DNA of 46,161 bases. Source: Acetobacter lovaniensis (lineage in GTDB: Bacteria; Pseudomonadota; Alphaproteobacteria; Acetobacterales; Acetobacteraceae). How positions within the stretch are numbered: the first letter of the stretch is position 1; every line of letters begins with the position of its first letter. A program made the position numbers and the translations under genes. The notes under the pieces were generated by a model, which was not told where the DNA came from, made no database searches, and was given only the letters and a program-made list of their open reading frames with translations. Shown piece after piece: positions 22,975 through 31,210 of the stretch. The DNA is taken from assembly GCF_014207635.1 (NCBI RefSeq), contig NZ_JACHIE010000020.1:1-46161 (forward strand), in the 5' to 3' direction.

Positions 22975-23350
22975 AGTCTCATTCAATGCCCCACTAAAAA
23001 TGGGGGGATTACCACCTGTATTGGCTGACCGAGGAACAGATGGATCGTCTGCGGCCCTTTTTCCCGAAGAGCCATGGCAAACCTCGCGTTGATGACCGTC
23101 GTGTGTTGAGTGGGATCATTTTCGTGAACAGAAATGGTCTGCGCTGGCGTGATGCCCCCCGGGAATACGGTCCACACAAGACGCTCTACAACCGCTGGAA
23201 GCGCTGGAGTGCTATGGGGATCTTCATCCGCATGATGGAGGGATTGGCTACTGGCAAGGCAGAGCCTCAGACAATCATGATTGATGCGACCTATCTCAAG
23301 GCCCATCGCACGGCTTCGAGCCTGCGGTTAAAAAAGGGGGCCCAGGCCGT

Positions 23351-23764
23351 TTGATCGGGCGGACCAAAGGCGGGATGAATACGAAGCTGCATGCTGTCAC
23401 TGACCGGAACGGACGTCCGCTCAACTTCTTCATGACAGCAGGTCAGATCAGTGATTATACTGGTGCCGCTGCCCTTCTGGACAGTCTCCCATCAGCCGAA
23501 TGGATGCTGGCAGACCGGGGCTACGACGCTGACTGGTTCAGAGAGGCCCTGGAGGAGAAAGGGATCAAACCCTGTATTCCTGGTCGAAAATCTCGCGCAA
23601 AACCGGTCAAATACGACAAACGGAAATACAAAAGACGCAACCGTATCGAGATCATGTTCGGCAGGCTCAAGGACTGGAGACGGGTCGCAACACGCTATGA
23701 CAGATGCCCGACCGTCTTCTTCTCCGCAGTCTGCCTCGCCGCAACCGTCTTGTTCTGGCTATGA
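23351..23764 (+). CDS. IS5-family transposase orfB
   Basis: The 137-aa C-terminal half carries GRTKGGMNTKLHAVTDRNGR, MLADRGYDADWFREAL and the DDE-domain end RNRIEIMFGRLKDWRRVATR. It would be read as a fusion with orfA after frameshifting on the A/G tract near 23330. Since orfA is broken by the IS3 insertion, no full transposase can be made here. Confidence 0.85.
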   Translation: MIGRTKGGMNTKLHAVTDRNGRPLNFFMTAGQISDYTGAAALLDSLPSAEWMLADRGYDADWFREALEEKGIKPCIPGRKSRAKPVKYDKRKYKRRNRIEIMFGRLKDWRRVATRYDRCPTVFFSAVCLAATVLFWL

Positions 23765-23954
23765 GTCCTGAGCCTAGTCATAGATTAAAGTCCATCATCA
23801 GCGATGGCAATATCCCCAGATCGTTCCGATTAATGTGAGGTGCCGCCGCATTACGGGAAAGTCAAGAGAGATGGCTCCATTCATTCATACAAATTTATAA
23901 TTGGAACAGGATTTGACGTGGAGGGATCGAAGAACCCTTGATTGAGGTGCCTAG

Positions 23955-24802
23955 GTTCTGTTGACAAAAGACCTTTTCAGGTTGTTGGAGATGTGATTCA
24001 AAGCTGGTCTTTGCGGAGACCTTTGAATGCGTGGCGACCTGACGGGACGAAGAATGGGCGATTATTGGCAATCTGCTGCCGCCTGAACGTGGCCGCTGGT
24101 CCCGACCAGCACAGGATAATCGTCTGTTTCTCAACGGAATGCTTTATGTCCTGCGTGTCGGTTGTCCGTGGCGGGACATGCATGAGCGCTACGGAAAATG
24201 GAACTCGGTGTATGTGCGGTTCCGTCGATGGGCAGAGCAAGGCGTCTGGGACGCTCTGCTGGAAATGCTGGTCGAACTCGGCCTGACCGATGACTGGCAG
24301 CACATGATCGACAGCACGGTCGTTCGGGGTCACAGCCAGGCGGCTGGCGCAAAAGGGGGACTCATAAGGAAGGCTTTGGTCGAAGCCGCGGCGGCTTTAC
24401 GAGCAAGATCCACGCCCGTTCTGACGGTCAGGGACGCCCTCTTGGCTTCGACCTGACGGGTGGTGAAGTTTCTGATTATTCCGGTGCTGATGCCCTGATG
24501 GACCTGCCGGTCGTGACACCGCGCCGACTTCTGGCCGACAAGGGGTATGATAGTGACAGGATACGGGAGAACCTGCTTTTTCGAGGTATTCTTCCCGTAA
24601 TCCCGCCACGTTCGAACCGGACACAGGACATTCCCTGCGATTTCCGCCGATACCGTGACCGAAATCGTATCGAAAGGATGTTCAACAGGCTCAAGCAGTT
24701 CCGCCGTATCGCCACCCGCTATGACAAAACGAGGAAATCCTTCCTCGCCTTTCTCAATCTCGCTGCCGTCAAGCTGTGGCTACCATCTTTTGTCAACAGA
24801 AC
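23955..24802 (+). mobile_element. IS5-family element (IS427-like, 848 bp) with CTAG target duplication
   Basis: The ends GTTCTGTTGACAAAAG and CTTTTGTCAACAGAAC are perfect inverted repeats, and CTAG occurs at 23951-23954 and 24803-24806. It carries a two-frame transposase with an AAAAGGGGGA slippery tract near 24350. It interrupts the left end of the older IS5 element: the host sequence continues at 24807 with CCGGTAATTTCTGG, as in the intact copy at 46068. Confidence 0.85.
24027..24456 (+). pseudogene. IS5-family transposase orfA with an early frameshift
   Basis: The expected start ATGCGTGGCGACCTGACGGG (24027) runs into a stop after 18 codons. The family sequence resumes one frame over (WAIIGNLLPPERGRWSRPAQ, NRLFLNGMLYVLRVGCPWRD, HMIDSTVVRGHSQAAGAKGG). 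One extra A in CGAAGAATGG near 24049-24058 accounts for this. The rest would fuse to orfB by frameshifting at AAAAGGGGG. The copy is probably inactive unless the extra base is a sequencing error. Confidence 0.7.
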
Positions 24803-24806
24803 CTAG
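24370..24806 (+). CDS. IS5-family transposase orfB
   Basis: The frame, reached by frameshift near 24355, reads GGFTSKIHARSDGQGRPLGF, then SDYSGADALMDLPVV, LLADKGYDSDRIRENL and the closing RNRIERMFNRLKQFRRIATR. It ends at 24806, in the target duplication, a few bases beyond the inverted repeat. The first internal ATG is at 24498, but orfB is normally expressed as part of the fusion, so the left boundary given here is approximate. Confidence 0.72.
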
Positions 24807-24903
24807 CCGGTAATTTCTGGGTTTTGGCGATTTGATTGACTACTTTTGGGTTCGTTTTCGATCTGCGTTTTGAGCAGATCGAGTGCTGCCCCCCGCTGGA
24901 TTG

Positions 24904-25329
24904 CTATGCATTCGCGCTGATCCGCTCCAGGAAGAGGAAGCGGCGCATATTATAGACGATATTGGCCAACCCGATCCTCATGGTGGCCCGCGTTATGCCG
25001 ACGGTTCGGACGAACAGCCCGGTCTGTGATTTCTGATCAGCAAAGACATGCTCGACACGCGAGCGGATGACCGACTTTCCAGCATTTGATTTCTGGATAT
25101 GCCGGGGCATAGGCTTGAGATGCGGCTTTTTGCGATGAACCTTGGAGACAAAGCCCTGCTTTTCCATGAAGTCTTCGTTGGCTTTTGAGCGATAGGCCGT
25201 GTCGGCCCAGACACTTGAGGCCGTATTGGTTTTATCCAGAAGCCCCTCTCTCAATCGCGCGCCATCACTGGCGGCGGCATGCGTTGTTTTCCATTTCCGG
25301 ATGAACCGGTATTTCCGATCGATGGAAAC
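24904..25329 (-). pseudogene. C-terminal half of an IS5-family transposase
   Basis: Read on the minus strand from 25329: VSIDRKYRFIRKWKTTHAAA, SDGARLREGLLDKTNTASSV, WADTAYRSKANEDFMEKQGF and the end RSRVEHVFADQKSQTGLFVR. This is the catalytic C-terminus whose N-terminal half is at 27021-27683. Joining GTATCG to ATCGATCGG restores an unbroken VSIDRK frame, which fixes the IS110 insertion point. Confidence 0.8.
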
Positions 25330-25367
25330 ATGATCTTGTACCGGGAGCGCAAGCGATTTTTGCGGTT

Positions 25368-26705
25368 TCAGGGAGTCTTCTCAATCCGATTGGAACGACG
25401 TCCTGCTCTGATGTTTTCTCCAACGGTATAGCGCTCCAGAATGATGGCTTTTGCTTCAGAGAGGGTGATGCTGTTTCCCTCCCTGTCGCGCACTTCGTAA
25501 GGCTTTCCTCGTTTGAGAACGCTGAAGATCCGGTTCACAATACGATTGGCAACGGCACATAAAGCCTGTTTGTGATGATGACCTTTCACTGTCATCAGCC
25601 TCCAATAAAGTTCTGCCAGTTCAGGATCTGTTTTTCGTGCCGTATCAGCAGCAAGATAAAGGGCTTGTTTGATGCGGTTATTGCCACCCTGGGTCAGGGT
25701 CTGGCCCGCTCGCTCCACACCACCACTATCAGCCCTTCTGGGAAACAGGCCACAAAAACCCCGTAAATGTTTTTCAGAATGAAACCGCTCAATGTTCTGC
25801 AAGATACCAATCAGGGTCGGCGCGAGATGGCGGCCGACACCCGGAATACTGAGCACAAGACCCTGTGGGTCGAGGTGTTTGTAGAGGTCAGCAATATGCC
25901 GCTCAAGATCTCCAACAGTCTGAATTGTCGCCAGAACATTCTTAATTTCCATCGCGATCTCGAACTGCAGTTCCGAAAAATCAATGTGTGTCCCATGAAG
26001 GTCCTGAGCGTATTGCGCCGCTTCACGCAACCCTGTGATCAGCGTTTCCACAAAGGGCCCACTGCGCGGATGGTTCCCTCCCGCATGGGCTGCAACATAT
26101 TTGGCGAGTGTCGTACGACGCGCCTTCAAAACATCCGAGGGGTGAAACCATTTCTGCAACAGGGCCAAAGAGAGCCGCGTTCCTAAGTCGGGCAAGACTG
26201 CTTCAAGCCTGGGGGATGCCCAACGAATGAGATCAAGCAAACGCCGCCTGGCATCCGCGATCTCGTTCTGAAAGCGGCTTCTCTGTTTGGTCAGACGTTG
26301 AAGAGCGTGGCTTCGTGGATCCGGAATATGGACTGGATCAAGGCGTGGTCCACCAAATGATGGCATGGCCGCCAGGATCTGGGCATCAGCCATATCTGTT
26401 TTGGCGTGTTCGGAAAGGTAACGGCGTAGAGCCTTGACCCGCTTTCCCTTGACGCGGGCTACGGTGACGCCAGCATCCGCAAGGTGGTGGGCAACAGGAA
26501 ACCAGCTCATACCGGTTGGCTCCATGATGGCCTGAATGTGGTCATCCGCCCTCAGCCCCATCACGGCAGTCTGAACAAAGGCGGCAAGTGAGGGCTGATC
26601 ATGCCTGAAACGAATTGCACGGCCATTAGGGCGGCCATCGTCATAGATCTGAGCGAGGTGATCTCCGCGAATGGCCAGATCAATACCAATGGTACGGAAT
26701 GTCAT
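25368..26705 (-). CDS. IS110-family DEDD recombinase (transposase)
   Basis: The 445-aa protein has an N-terminal RuvC-like DEDD domain (FRTIGIDLAIRGDH, IMEPTGMSWFPVAHHLADAG, KTDMADAQILA) and a C-terminal Transposase_20 domain (LVLSIPGVGRHLAPTLIGIL, LRGFCGLFPRRADSGG, RIKQALYLAAD). The catalytic Ser region lies in the C-terminal domain. Members act with a structured bridge RNA encoded in the element flank that specifies target and donor sites. The gene is intact, so the element may be active. Confidence 0.92.
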   Translation of the reverse strand: MTFRTIGIDLAIRGDHLAQIYDDGRPNGRAIRFRHDQPSLAAFVQTAVMGLRADDHIQAIMEPTGMSWFPVAHHLADAGVTVARVKGKRVKALRRYLSEHAKTDMADAQILAAMPSFGGPRLDPVHIPDPRSHALQRLTKQRSRFQNEIADARRRLLDLIRWASPRLEAVLPDLGTRLSLALLQKWFHPSDVLKARRTTLAKYVAAHAGGNHPRSGPFVETLITGLREAAQYAQDLHGTHIDFSELQFEIAMEIKNVLATIQTVGDLERHIADLYKHLDPQGLVLSIPGVGRHLAPTLIGILQNIERFHSEKHLRGFCGLFPRRADSGGVERAGQTLTQGGNNRIKQALYLAADTARKTDPELAELYWRLMTVKGHHHKQALCAVANRIVNRIFSVLKRGKPYEVRDREGNSITLSEAKAIILERYTVGENIRAGRRSNRIEKTP

Positions 26706-27022
26706 GGTCGGTCCTTTCTGGTGAGGGAACCAACGCTGCGGTCACAGTCAGGTGTGTCATTCGTGGCCGATCAACTTCACTCAAAGCAGACGCCACAATC
26801 ATGTTACTCTTGCCCCGTCAGCGCGGCCGGGCCGGGTTCATGCTTCACGGAGACGAGACGATCGGCGGATCTCTCAGGGATTTTAGCCCCGAACCGGCCT
26901 GGTTCATCCTGACAGTATAGACCCGGTTCCCGGCATGCCGGGAACCGGGTCTGATCCACAAGCACGTTTTCGAAGCCTGCGCTTCTCTGACTTTCTCCAT
27001 GGCATCAAACCCGGCACCGCTA
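26706..27022 (-). ncRNA. Candidate IS110 bridge-RNA region
   Basis: The 317 bases upstream of the recombinase are non-coding and lie where IS110-group elements encode the bridge RNA. They contain a perfect 34-bp palindrome (26919-26952) and several shorter inverted segments. I cannot fold it here or assign the target and donor loops. Position and length are the evidence. Confidence 0.5.
26919..26952. repeat. Perfect 34-bp palindrome in the IS110 flank
   Basis: AGACCCGGTTCCCGGCA (26919-26935) is followed at once by its exact reverse complement to 26952. There is no unpaired loop. It may be a structural part of the bridge RNA, a terminator stopping outside transcription, or a junction-type sequence. 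Confidence 0.8.
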
Positions 27023-27683
27023 TCGATACCTGCGATTTATAGCCAAAGAACGGGATGGCGAGATCGCTGGATGGCATGGTTCCATCATCCTGCCGCTTCG
27101 CCTTCGTGAACTTCAGTGTCCAGCGCGCATGACGATCCTTGTGCGACAGCTTTGCGGGTCTGTCCTGCCAGTCTTCAGGAATACGTCCTTCCCGAAGATC
27201 GGCTTTCTCTGCATTGGTGTTCCGCTGCTTCGGAGCTGCTACCAGCGCGGCATCCAGGATCTGGCCTGACATCGGCAAATATCCGGCGTTGCGCAGGATC
27301 GCATCAAAGCGGTTGAACAGCCCATCGATCGCACCCGCCTGGGTCAGACGCTCGCGAAACAGCCAGACCGTTTTGGCATCCGGCACCCGATCTGAAAGTC
27401 CCAGCCCAAGGAAACGCATAAAGGAGAGGCGATCGTTGATCAGATATTCCGTCCGCTCATCAGACAGATTGTTGAGCGTCTGGATCACCAGAATTTTGAA
27501 CATCAGCACCGGATCAAATGGCGGTCGTCCACCTTTGCTTCCGTCAGAACACGCCAGAGCCTTCTCCAGGTCAGGGCGGAAGACTTCAAAATCCACAGTC
27601 CGGGAAAATGCTTCGAGCTGATCACCAAGCCCGCTCAACCGGGCAAGCCGCTCTTCAACGTCAAAAAATCCCGCCTGCTTCAT
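27021..27683 (-). pseudogene. N-terminal half of an IS5-family transposase
   Basis: From ATG 27683 (RBS GGAGTATGG) the minus strand reads MKQAGFFDVEERLARLSGLG, then KGGRPPFDPVLMFKILVIQT and NLSDERTEYLINDRLSFMRF, and ends at AIPFFGYKSQVSI near 27021. This is the DUF772-type N-terminus with the first catalytic Asp (LDAALV). Its remainder is at 24904-25329. The reading frame runs on into the IS110 flank but without homology. Confidence 0.8.
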
Positions 27684-27760
27684 GATCCATACTCCAATCA
27701 ACGCAAGGAAAATGGAATCACAGAGCAGACCTCAATACCAGAGGGTTTTTCGAACCCTCC

Positions 27761-27888
27761 AGCTTCATCTTCTATCTTAAAGAATGTGTCCTGAGCATAG
27801 CTGTTTACATAGACAGTGGCATATAGGAAAAATTAGTCGTATAAATTATGATGCGTAACACATTGCAATATTGGGTTGTTTTGGATAA
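27761..27888. other. Short AT-rich gap ahead of the glycosyltransferase gene
   Basis: Nothing coding is visible. Base composition drops sharply from here to 29373, in line with recent acquisition. The promoter of the following gene should be here (for example TATAAATTATGATG near 27838-27853). Confidence 0.35.
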
Positions 27889-27891
27889 GTG

Positions 27892-29373
27892 ATGGTTGAG
27901 AAATTGGAAAACACAACAGGGAAATGGTCGTATTTAGATAACAAGTATTGGTTAATATTGCCAATATTTACCTTTTTTATACTTTCCATTGAAACTGTAA
28001 GTCATAATAATCCAATAAGCTTTTCTGTTGATGATGCATGGATTACCATTGCAAATGCTGAATTAATACTCCACGGAGGAATGGACAACTACGGAAATAC
28101 CATTCCTTCGGGAGCAACCAGTTCTGTTCACCTATTCCTTGTAACGCTGTTAGCACCATTATTTGGAGGCCCACAAGCAAGCTTCTTGTTGGGGGTAGTG
28201 TGTGCCGCTCTCTATGCCGTCGGATTATGGCGCTTGCTTTTCAGTGTGTGTAGAAGTCCGTTTCTTTCGGCGTGCGGTACAGTTGTTGGTCTGCTTGCGT
28301 CGCTGACATGGTGGCAACTGATGAACGGTCTTGAGACCGGACTCGCAATGGCTGCTGTGGCTTGGGCAGTCTATTTCCTTCAAAGCCAACGGAATAGGCC
28401 GCTTGCTTTTCTCATCGGTGCGATGCCTTTCATTCGTCCAGAGCTTAGCGTTCTTTCATTGTTCCTCATTTTCTATCTGTCATGGACGCTTCGTCATAAT
28501 TTTTCAGAAATAGTCAAGCTTATTAGCTCATTACTCTCAGTGGCAATCGTACTTGGTATTCTAACATGGTATTTTACTGGTCATATAATATCTCCAACTG
28601 CAACTGCAAAAGCAGCCTACTTTAATGAGGTTCAGCCAAATTTTAATAAGCGGCTTACGTTAGCGTTTAACTTTGTTACAGAAAGCCGACTTTCTTATTT
28701 TCTGGCCGGAATGGTGATGCTGCCGACTTTACGCGGTGGTTGGATCTATCTCGCATATTTTATCGTTTTTCTAATTGTCTCAGCGATTACGTTGCCTGTT
28801 GCATTATTCCATAATGAATACCGATATCTATACACATTCGTACCTTTTGGCCTTTTGGGCTGGTGTACAATGGCGACATATGCTCGGCAGATTGTGCCCG
28901 TATTCGCTATTGTCATGGTATGTGTTGCAATGATTTTTCCTACTCAGGGGTGGGTTGATTATCTTGCAGCGACTAACTGGAATCGCGCACAAAAGCCGGT
29001 TGCTGAATGGGCTGAGCAGAACCTGCCAGATGGAGCAAGGATCCTCATCCATGATGCGGGTTATTTCGGCTGGCATTCGCGTTATGTTGCAACTCCCCCG
29101 CGAAAGTTTGTCATTATAGATGTTGTTGGTCTCAAAACTCCCAGCGCAATCCATTATCATGAGCAGATAACAGCTCCTTCACGTGGCCAGGACCGTTGGA
29201 AGGCGGTTGACCGCATTGCGCGCGACAACATGGTGCAATATGCGATCATTGCGAATGTTGGCTTCTGGGGTGATATAGAACAGTATTTGCGCCGTGCTGG
29301 CTGGACGGTTGAACTGATCTACCCCAATCGCGTTGGCTATCAAATTTTTAAGCTTACGCCACCGCAGAAGTAA
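27892..29373 (+). CDS. Multi-pass membrane glycosyltransferase-like protein (GT-C type)
   Basis: The 493-aa protein has about nine hydrophobic helices (for example LILPIFTFFILSIETV, ASFLLGVVCAALYAVGLW, IVKLISSLLSVAIVLGILTW). An acidic pair sits after the first helix (SVDDAWITIANAELIL), and a soluble C-terminal domain follows from about residue 365 (PVAEWAEQNLPDGARILIHD). This layout is typical of GT-C polyprenyl-phosphate-sugar transferases such as ArnT/PMT-like proteins, where the early Asp-Asp is catalytic. The sugar and acceptor are unknown. GTG at 27889 is an alternative start. GC content is far below the backbone, which suggests transfer. Confidence 0.65.
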   Translation: MVEKLENTTGKWSYLDNKYWLILPIFTFFILSIETVSHNNPISFSVDDAWITIANAELILHGGMDNYGNTIPSGATSSVHLFLVTLLAPLFGGPQASFLLGVVCAALYAVGLWRLLFSVCRSPFLSACGTVVGLLASLTWWQLMNGLETGLAMAAVAWAVYFLQSQRNRPLAFLIGAMPFIRPELSVLSLFLIFYLSWTLRHNFSEIVKLISSLLSVAIVLGILTWYFTGHIISPTATAKAAYFNEVQPNFNKRLTLAFNFVTESRLSYFLAGMVMLPTLRGGWIYLAYFIVFLIVSAITLPVALFHNEYRYLYTFVPFGLLGWCTMATYARQIVPVFAIVMVCVAMIFPTQGWVDYLAATNWNRAQKPVAEWAEQNLPDGARILIHDAGYFGWHSRYVATPPRKFVIIDVVGLKTPSAIHYHEQITAPSRGQDRWKAVDRIARDNMVQYAIIANVGFWGDIEQYLRRAGWTVELIYPNRVGYQIFKLTPPQK

Positions 29374-29653
29374 TCTTACAAACATCTCCTGATATCGTTA
29401 CCATCTCGACGGGCTACTCACGTTTGTTCGCATAACACTGATCAACGTTTGTAGCCCACGAATGGTTTGGTTATCACGCGCACGCTGCAGTCGTCGCTGC
29501 CCCAGCTATGAATCATAGCCTGCATCCGGCCTCGCAATTATTCCCGATCCGCGATCAGACGGATACGATAGCAATAAAATCAGACAGTCTCTCGCAGACC
29601 GAAACATCACCGCCTGTATTCCACCAAAGAAGAACAGGAAGTCAAAGCCACCT
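29374..29653. other. Non-coding stretch between the glycosyltransferase gene and IS fragments
   Basis: No gene is supported. GCTATGAATCATAGC at 29503-29517 is a small inverted repeat. The rest may be degraded IS or cargo sequence. Confidence 0.35.
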
Positions 29654-29687
29654 GGAGGGATCGAAGAACCCTTGATTGAGGTGCCTA
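29654..29687. repeat. Detached end of the IS5-type element
   Basis: The 34 bases from GGAGGGATCGAAGAACCC to GAGGTGCCTA are identical to 23919-23952. The copy stops exactly where the IS630 element begins, and the sequence beyond that element does not continue the IS5 element. Confidence 0.85.
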
Positions 29688-29770
29688 GAGCACGTCCACT
29701 GAACGATGAATTGTGTGGGGTGACATGGGGCATAGATTGTGATTCACCGTTTCCATTGATGGAGATGGTG

Positions 29771-30157
29771 ATGGCACGAGCATTGAGTGACGATCTTCGG
29801 GTGCGCGTTCTGGAAGCCGGAGCAGCTGGCGGGTCAGCCCGTTCAGTGGCGAAGCGGTTCGGGATCGGGATTTCGACGGCGATCCGGTGGCTCCGGCGTG
29901 AGCGTGAAAGCGGAGAACGGGCGGCGCGGCGTCCGGGTAAGCCACGCGGCTCAAAGCTGGACGGACATGAAGCCTTTATCGTCGGCATGATCGAAGCGCA
30001 GAAAGATATCACGCTCAACGAGATGGTAGCGCGCCTGAAGGATGAGCAATCCGTCGGGATCGGCCGCAGCATGCTCAGTCGATGGCTGCGTCAGCATAGG
30101 TGGACATTTAAAAAAAGACCGCACATGCATTGGAGCAGGAGCGTGAAGATATCCTGA
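29771..30157 (+). CDS. IS630-family transposase orfA (HTH part)
   Basis: This 128-aa frame from ATG 29771 contains [36 protein letters not shown] (first HTH), [20 protein letters not shown] and [18 protein letters not shown] (second HTH). It is the paired-like DNA-binding region. The frame passes into orfB by -1 shift at TTTAAAAAAAG, giving [15 protein letters not shown] in the fused product. Confidence 0.88.
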   Translation: MARALSDDLRVRVLEAGAAGGSARSVAKRFGIGISTAIRWLRRERESGERAARRPGKPRGSKLDGHEAFIVGMIEAQKDITLNEMVARLKDEQSVGIGRSMLSRWLRQHRWTFKKRPHMHWSRSVKIS

Positions 30158-30717
30158 AACGTCGGCAGGACTGGTTCGACGGCCAAGCTGACCTCGATCC
30201 GCACCGTCTGGTCTTCATTGATGAAACCTGTCTCTCCACGAAGATGGCCCGTCTGCGTGGTCGTGCTTTACGCGGAGAACGCTGTCGGGCAGGCGTTCCT
30301 CATGGCCATTGGAAAACCACCACTTTCACCGCTGGCCTGCGCCTCACGGGCATGACCGCACCCTTCGTCCATGATGGCGCCATGAACAGCGAGATTTTTC
30401 AGGCCTATGTGGAGCATGTTCTCGTGCCGACGCTGAGCCCAGGCGATATCATCGTGCTGGACAATCTGCCCGCCCACAAGGTTCCTGGAGCGCGGAAGGC
30501 CATCGAACGAGTGGGGGCACAGATGATGTTCCTGCCTCCCTATAGTCCCGATTTCAACCCGATCGAAATGGCATTCGCCAAACTCAAAGCCCTTTTACGC
30601 GCCAGGGCAGCAAGAACCGTCACAACCTTGTGGGATGCCGCCGGATCAGTCCTGGATGCTTTCACTCCTGACGAATGCGCCAACTTCTTTACAGCCGCTG
30701 GATATGAGCCGGAATAA
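30130..30717 (+). CDS. IS630-family transposase orfB (DDE part)
   Basis: This C-terminal part of 195 aa carries the DDE_3 catalytic core: [14 protein letters not shown] (Asp), [16 protein letters not shown] (Asp) and [17 protein letters not shown] (Glu). It overlaps orfA by 28 bases in another frame. All three acidic residues are present, so the transposase is probably functional if frameshifting occurs. Confidence 0.9.
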   Translation: MEQEREDILKRRQDWFDGQADLDPHRLVFIDETCLSTKMARLRGRALRGERCRAGVPHGHWKTTTFTAGLRLTGMTAPFVHDGAMNSEIFQAYVEHVLVPTLSPGDIIVLDNLPAHKVPGARKAIERVGAQMMFLPPYSPDFNPIEMAFAKLKALLRARAARTVTTLWDAAGSVLDAFTPDECANFFTAAGYEPE

Positions 30718-30732
30718 AGTGGACGTGCTCTA

Positions 30733-31082
30733 GATTCAGTGTCACTTTCATCTGAAACGGATGCACGCTCTATAGAAGAAAGTGGAATTTTCCATGTTTG
30801 CCAACGAAAAAGATATGAATGTTTATCAATCCAATTTTCAGACATTCCAGATTTCAAGGAATTATTAAGAATTTGCCTATCCTTTCCGCGTTCCGAAAAT
30901 AGAGGCATAGCAATACAATAATTATTCACTCTATCAACATCAATCACAAGGAAGTAGTGAGCATCTGAGACTTCGTGACCAGTCTTTGTAGTGGCTTCAC
31001 AACCTCCAATATTCTTAAGGATTGTTGGATCCAAGTGAATAACAATTCCTTTTATAACTTCATCATCGCGAACAGCGGTCAT
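30733..31082 (-). pseudogene. Truncated PemK/MazF-like candidate gene
   Basis: From ATG 31082 the minus strand reads about 116 native codons: DDEVIKGIVIHLDPTILKNI, HEVSDAHYFLVIDVDRVNNY, CIAMPLFSERGKDRQILNNS and WQTWKIPLSSIERAS. The frame then runs into the IS630 end. The pattern (strand, G-HEVSDAHYFLVI, PL) recalls PemK/MazF-type RNase toxins or related SH3-fold proteins, but this is weak. It is AT-rich and unlike the backbone. Its 3' end is missing. Confidence 0.5.
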
Positions 31083-31210
31083 TATTATATTCCTATTAAA
31101 AAATTACTCTATCTTTATAGACTGATCATATTACATCAGGAAGCGTTTTTTGAAACATAAACTCCATTTCGTTTAGCTAGCGGACCTTCCGCTCCCCCCC
31201 CCATAGCAGC

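Larger units (their letters stand above)
21817..23013 (+). mobile_element. IS3-family element (IS407-like), nested in the IS5 element
   Basis: The ends GGTAATCCCCCCAT and ATGGGGGGATTACC... (reverse complement pair) bound 1197 bp, with ACCT repeated at 21813-21816 and 23014-23017 as target duplication. It holds two overlapping frames. The host IS5 transposase reading frame resumes exactly across the duplication, which proves the insertion order. Confidence 0.85.
21806..23354 (+). pseudogene. IS5-family transposase orfA, split by the IS3 insertion
   Basis: The gene begins ATG AGT GAC CT at 21806-21816. The IS3 element breaks it in codon 4, and it resumes at 23018 with TATTGGCTGACCGAGGAACA. Rejoined it reads MSDLYWLTEEQMDRLRPFFP, then KPRVDDRRVLSGIIFVNRNG and WRDAPREYGPHKTLYNRWKR, an IS427-type N-terminal transposase segment. 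Insertion so close to the start almost certainly inactivates it. Confidence 0.82.
21745..23774 (+). mobile_element. IS5-family element (IS427-like), interrupted by an IS3 element
   Basis: The ends GGCTCAGGACCCA (from 21745) and TGAGTCCTGAGCC (to 23774) are inverted repeats with one mismatch, flanked by TA on both sides. Without the inserted IS3 element and its target duplication the length is about 827 bp, right for the IS427 group. The transposase lies in two frames, with an AAAAAAGGGGG slippery tract at their junction near 23330. Confidence 0.82.
25324..27022 (-). mobile_element. IS110-family element inserted in an IS5 transposase gene
   Basis: The segment between the two transposase halves is about 1.7 kb. 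It consists of a DEDD recombinase gene, a 44-base 3' flank and a 317-base 5' non-coding flank. No terminal inverted repeats or large target duplication are seen, as expected of IS110. The boundaries are set by the restored IS5 frame (GTATCG/ATCGATCGG) and carry a few bases of uncertainty. Confidence 0.78.
23919..27760 (-). mobile_element. Second IS5-family element, split by an IS5/IS427 and an IS110 insertion
   Basis: The ends are related inverted repeats: GGAGGGATCGAAGAACCC at 23919 and, on the minus strand from 27760, GGAGGGTTCGAAAAACCC, each followed by ATTGAGGT. Inside, a transposase in minus orientation is cut in two (27683-27021 and 25329-24904). The 848-bp element at 23955-24802 sits in its left end and an IS110 element sits inside its transposase. 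No clear target duplication was found. Confidence 0.72.
29688..30730 (+). mobile_element. IS630-family element with TA target duplication
   Basis: The inverted repeats GAGCACGTCCACT (from 29688) and AGTGGACGTGCTC (to 30730) bound 1043 bp and TA flanks both ends, as expected of IS630/Tc1. Two frames overlap around an AAAAAAAG tract at about 30110. The right flank is the cut end of the gene at 30733-31082. Confidence 0.9.
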
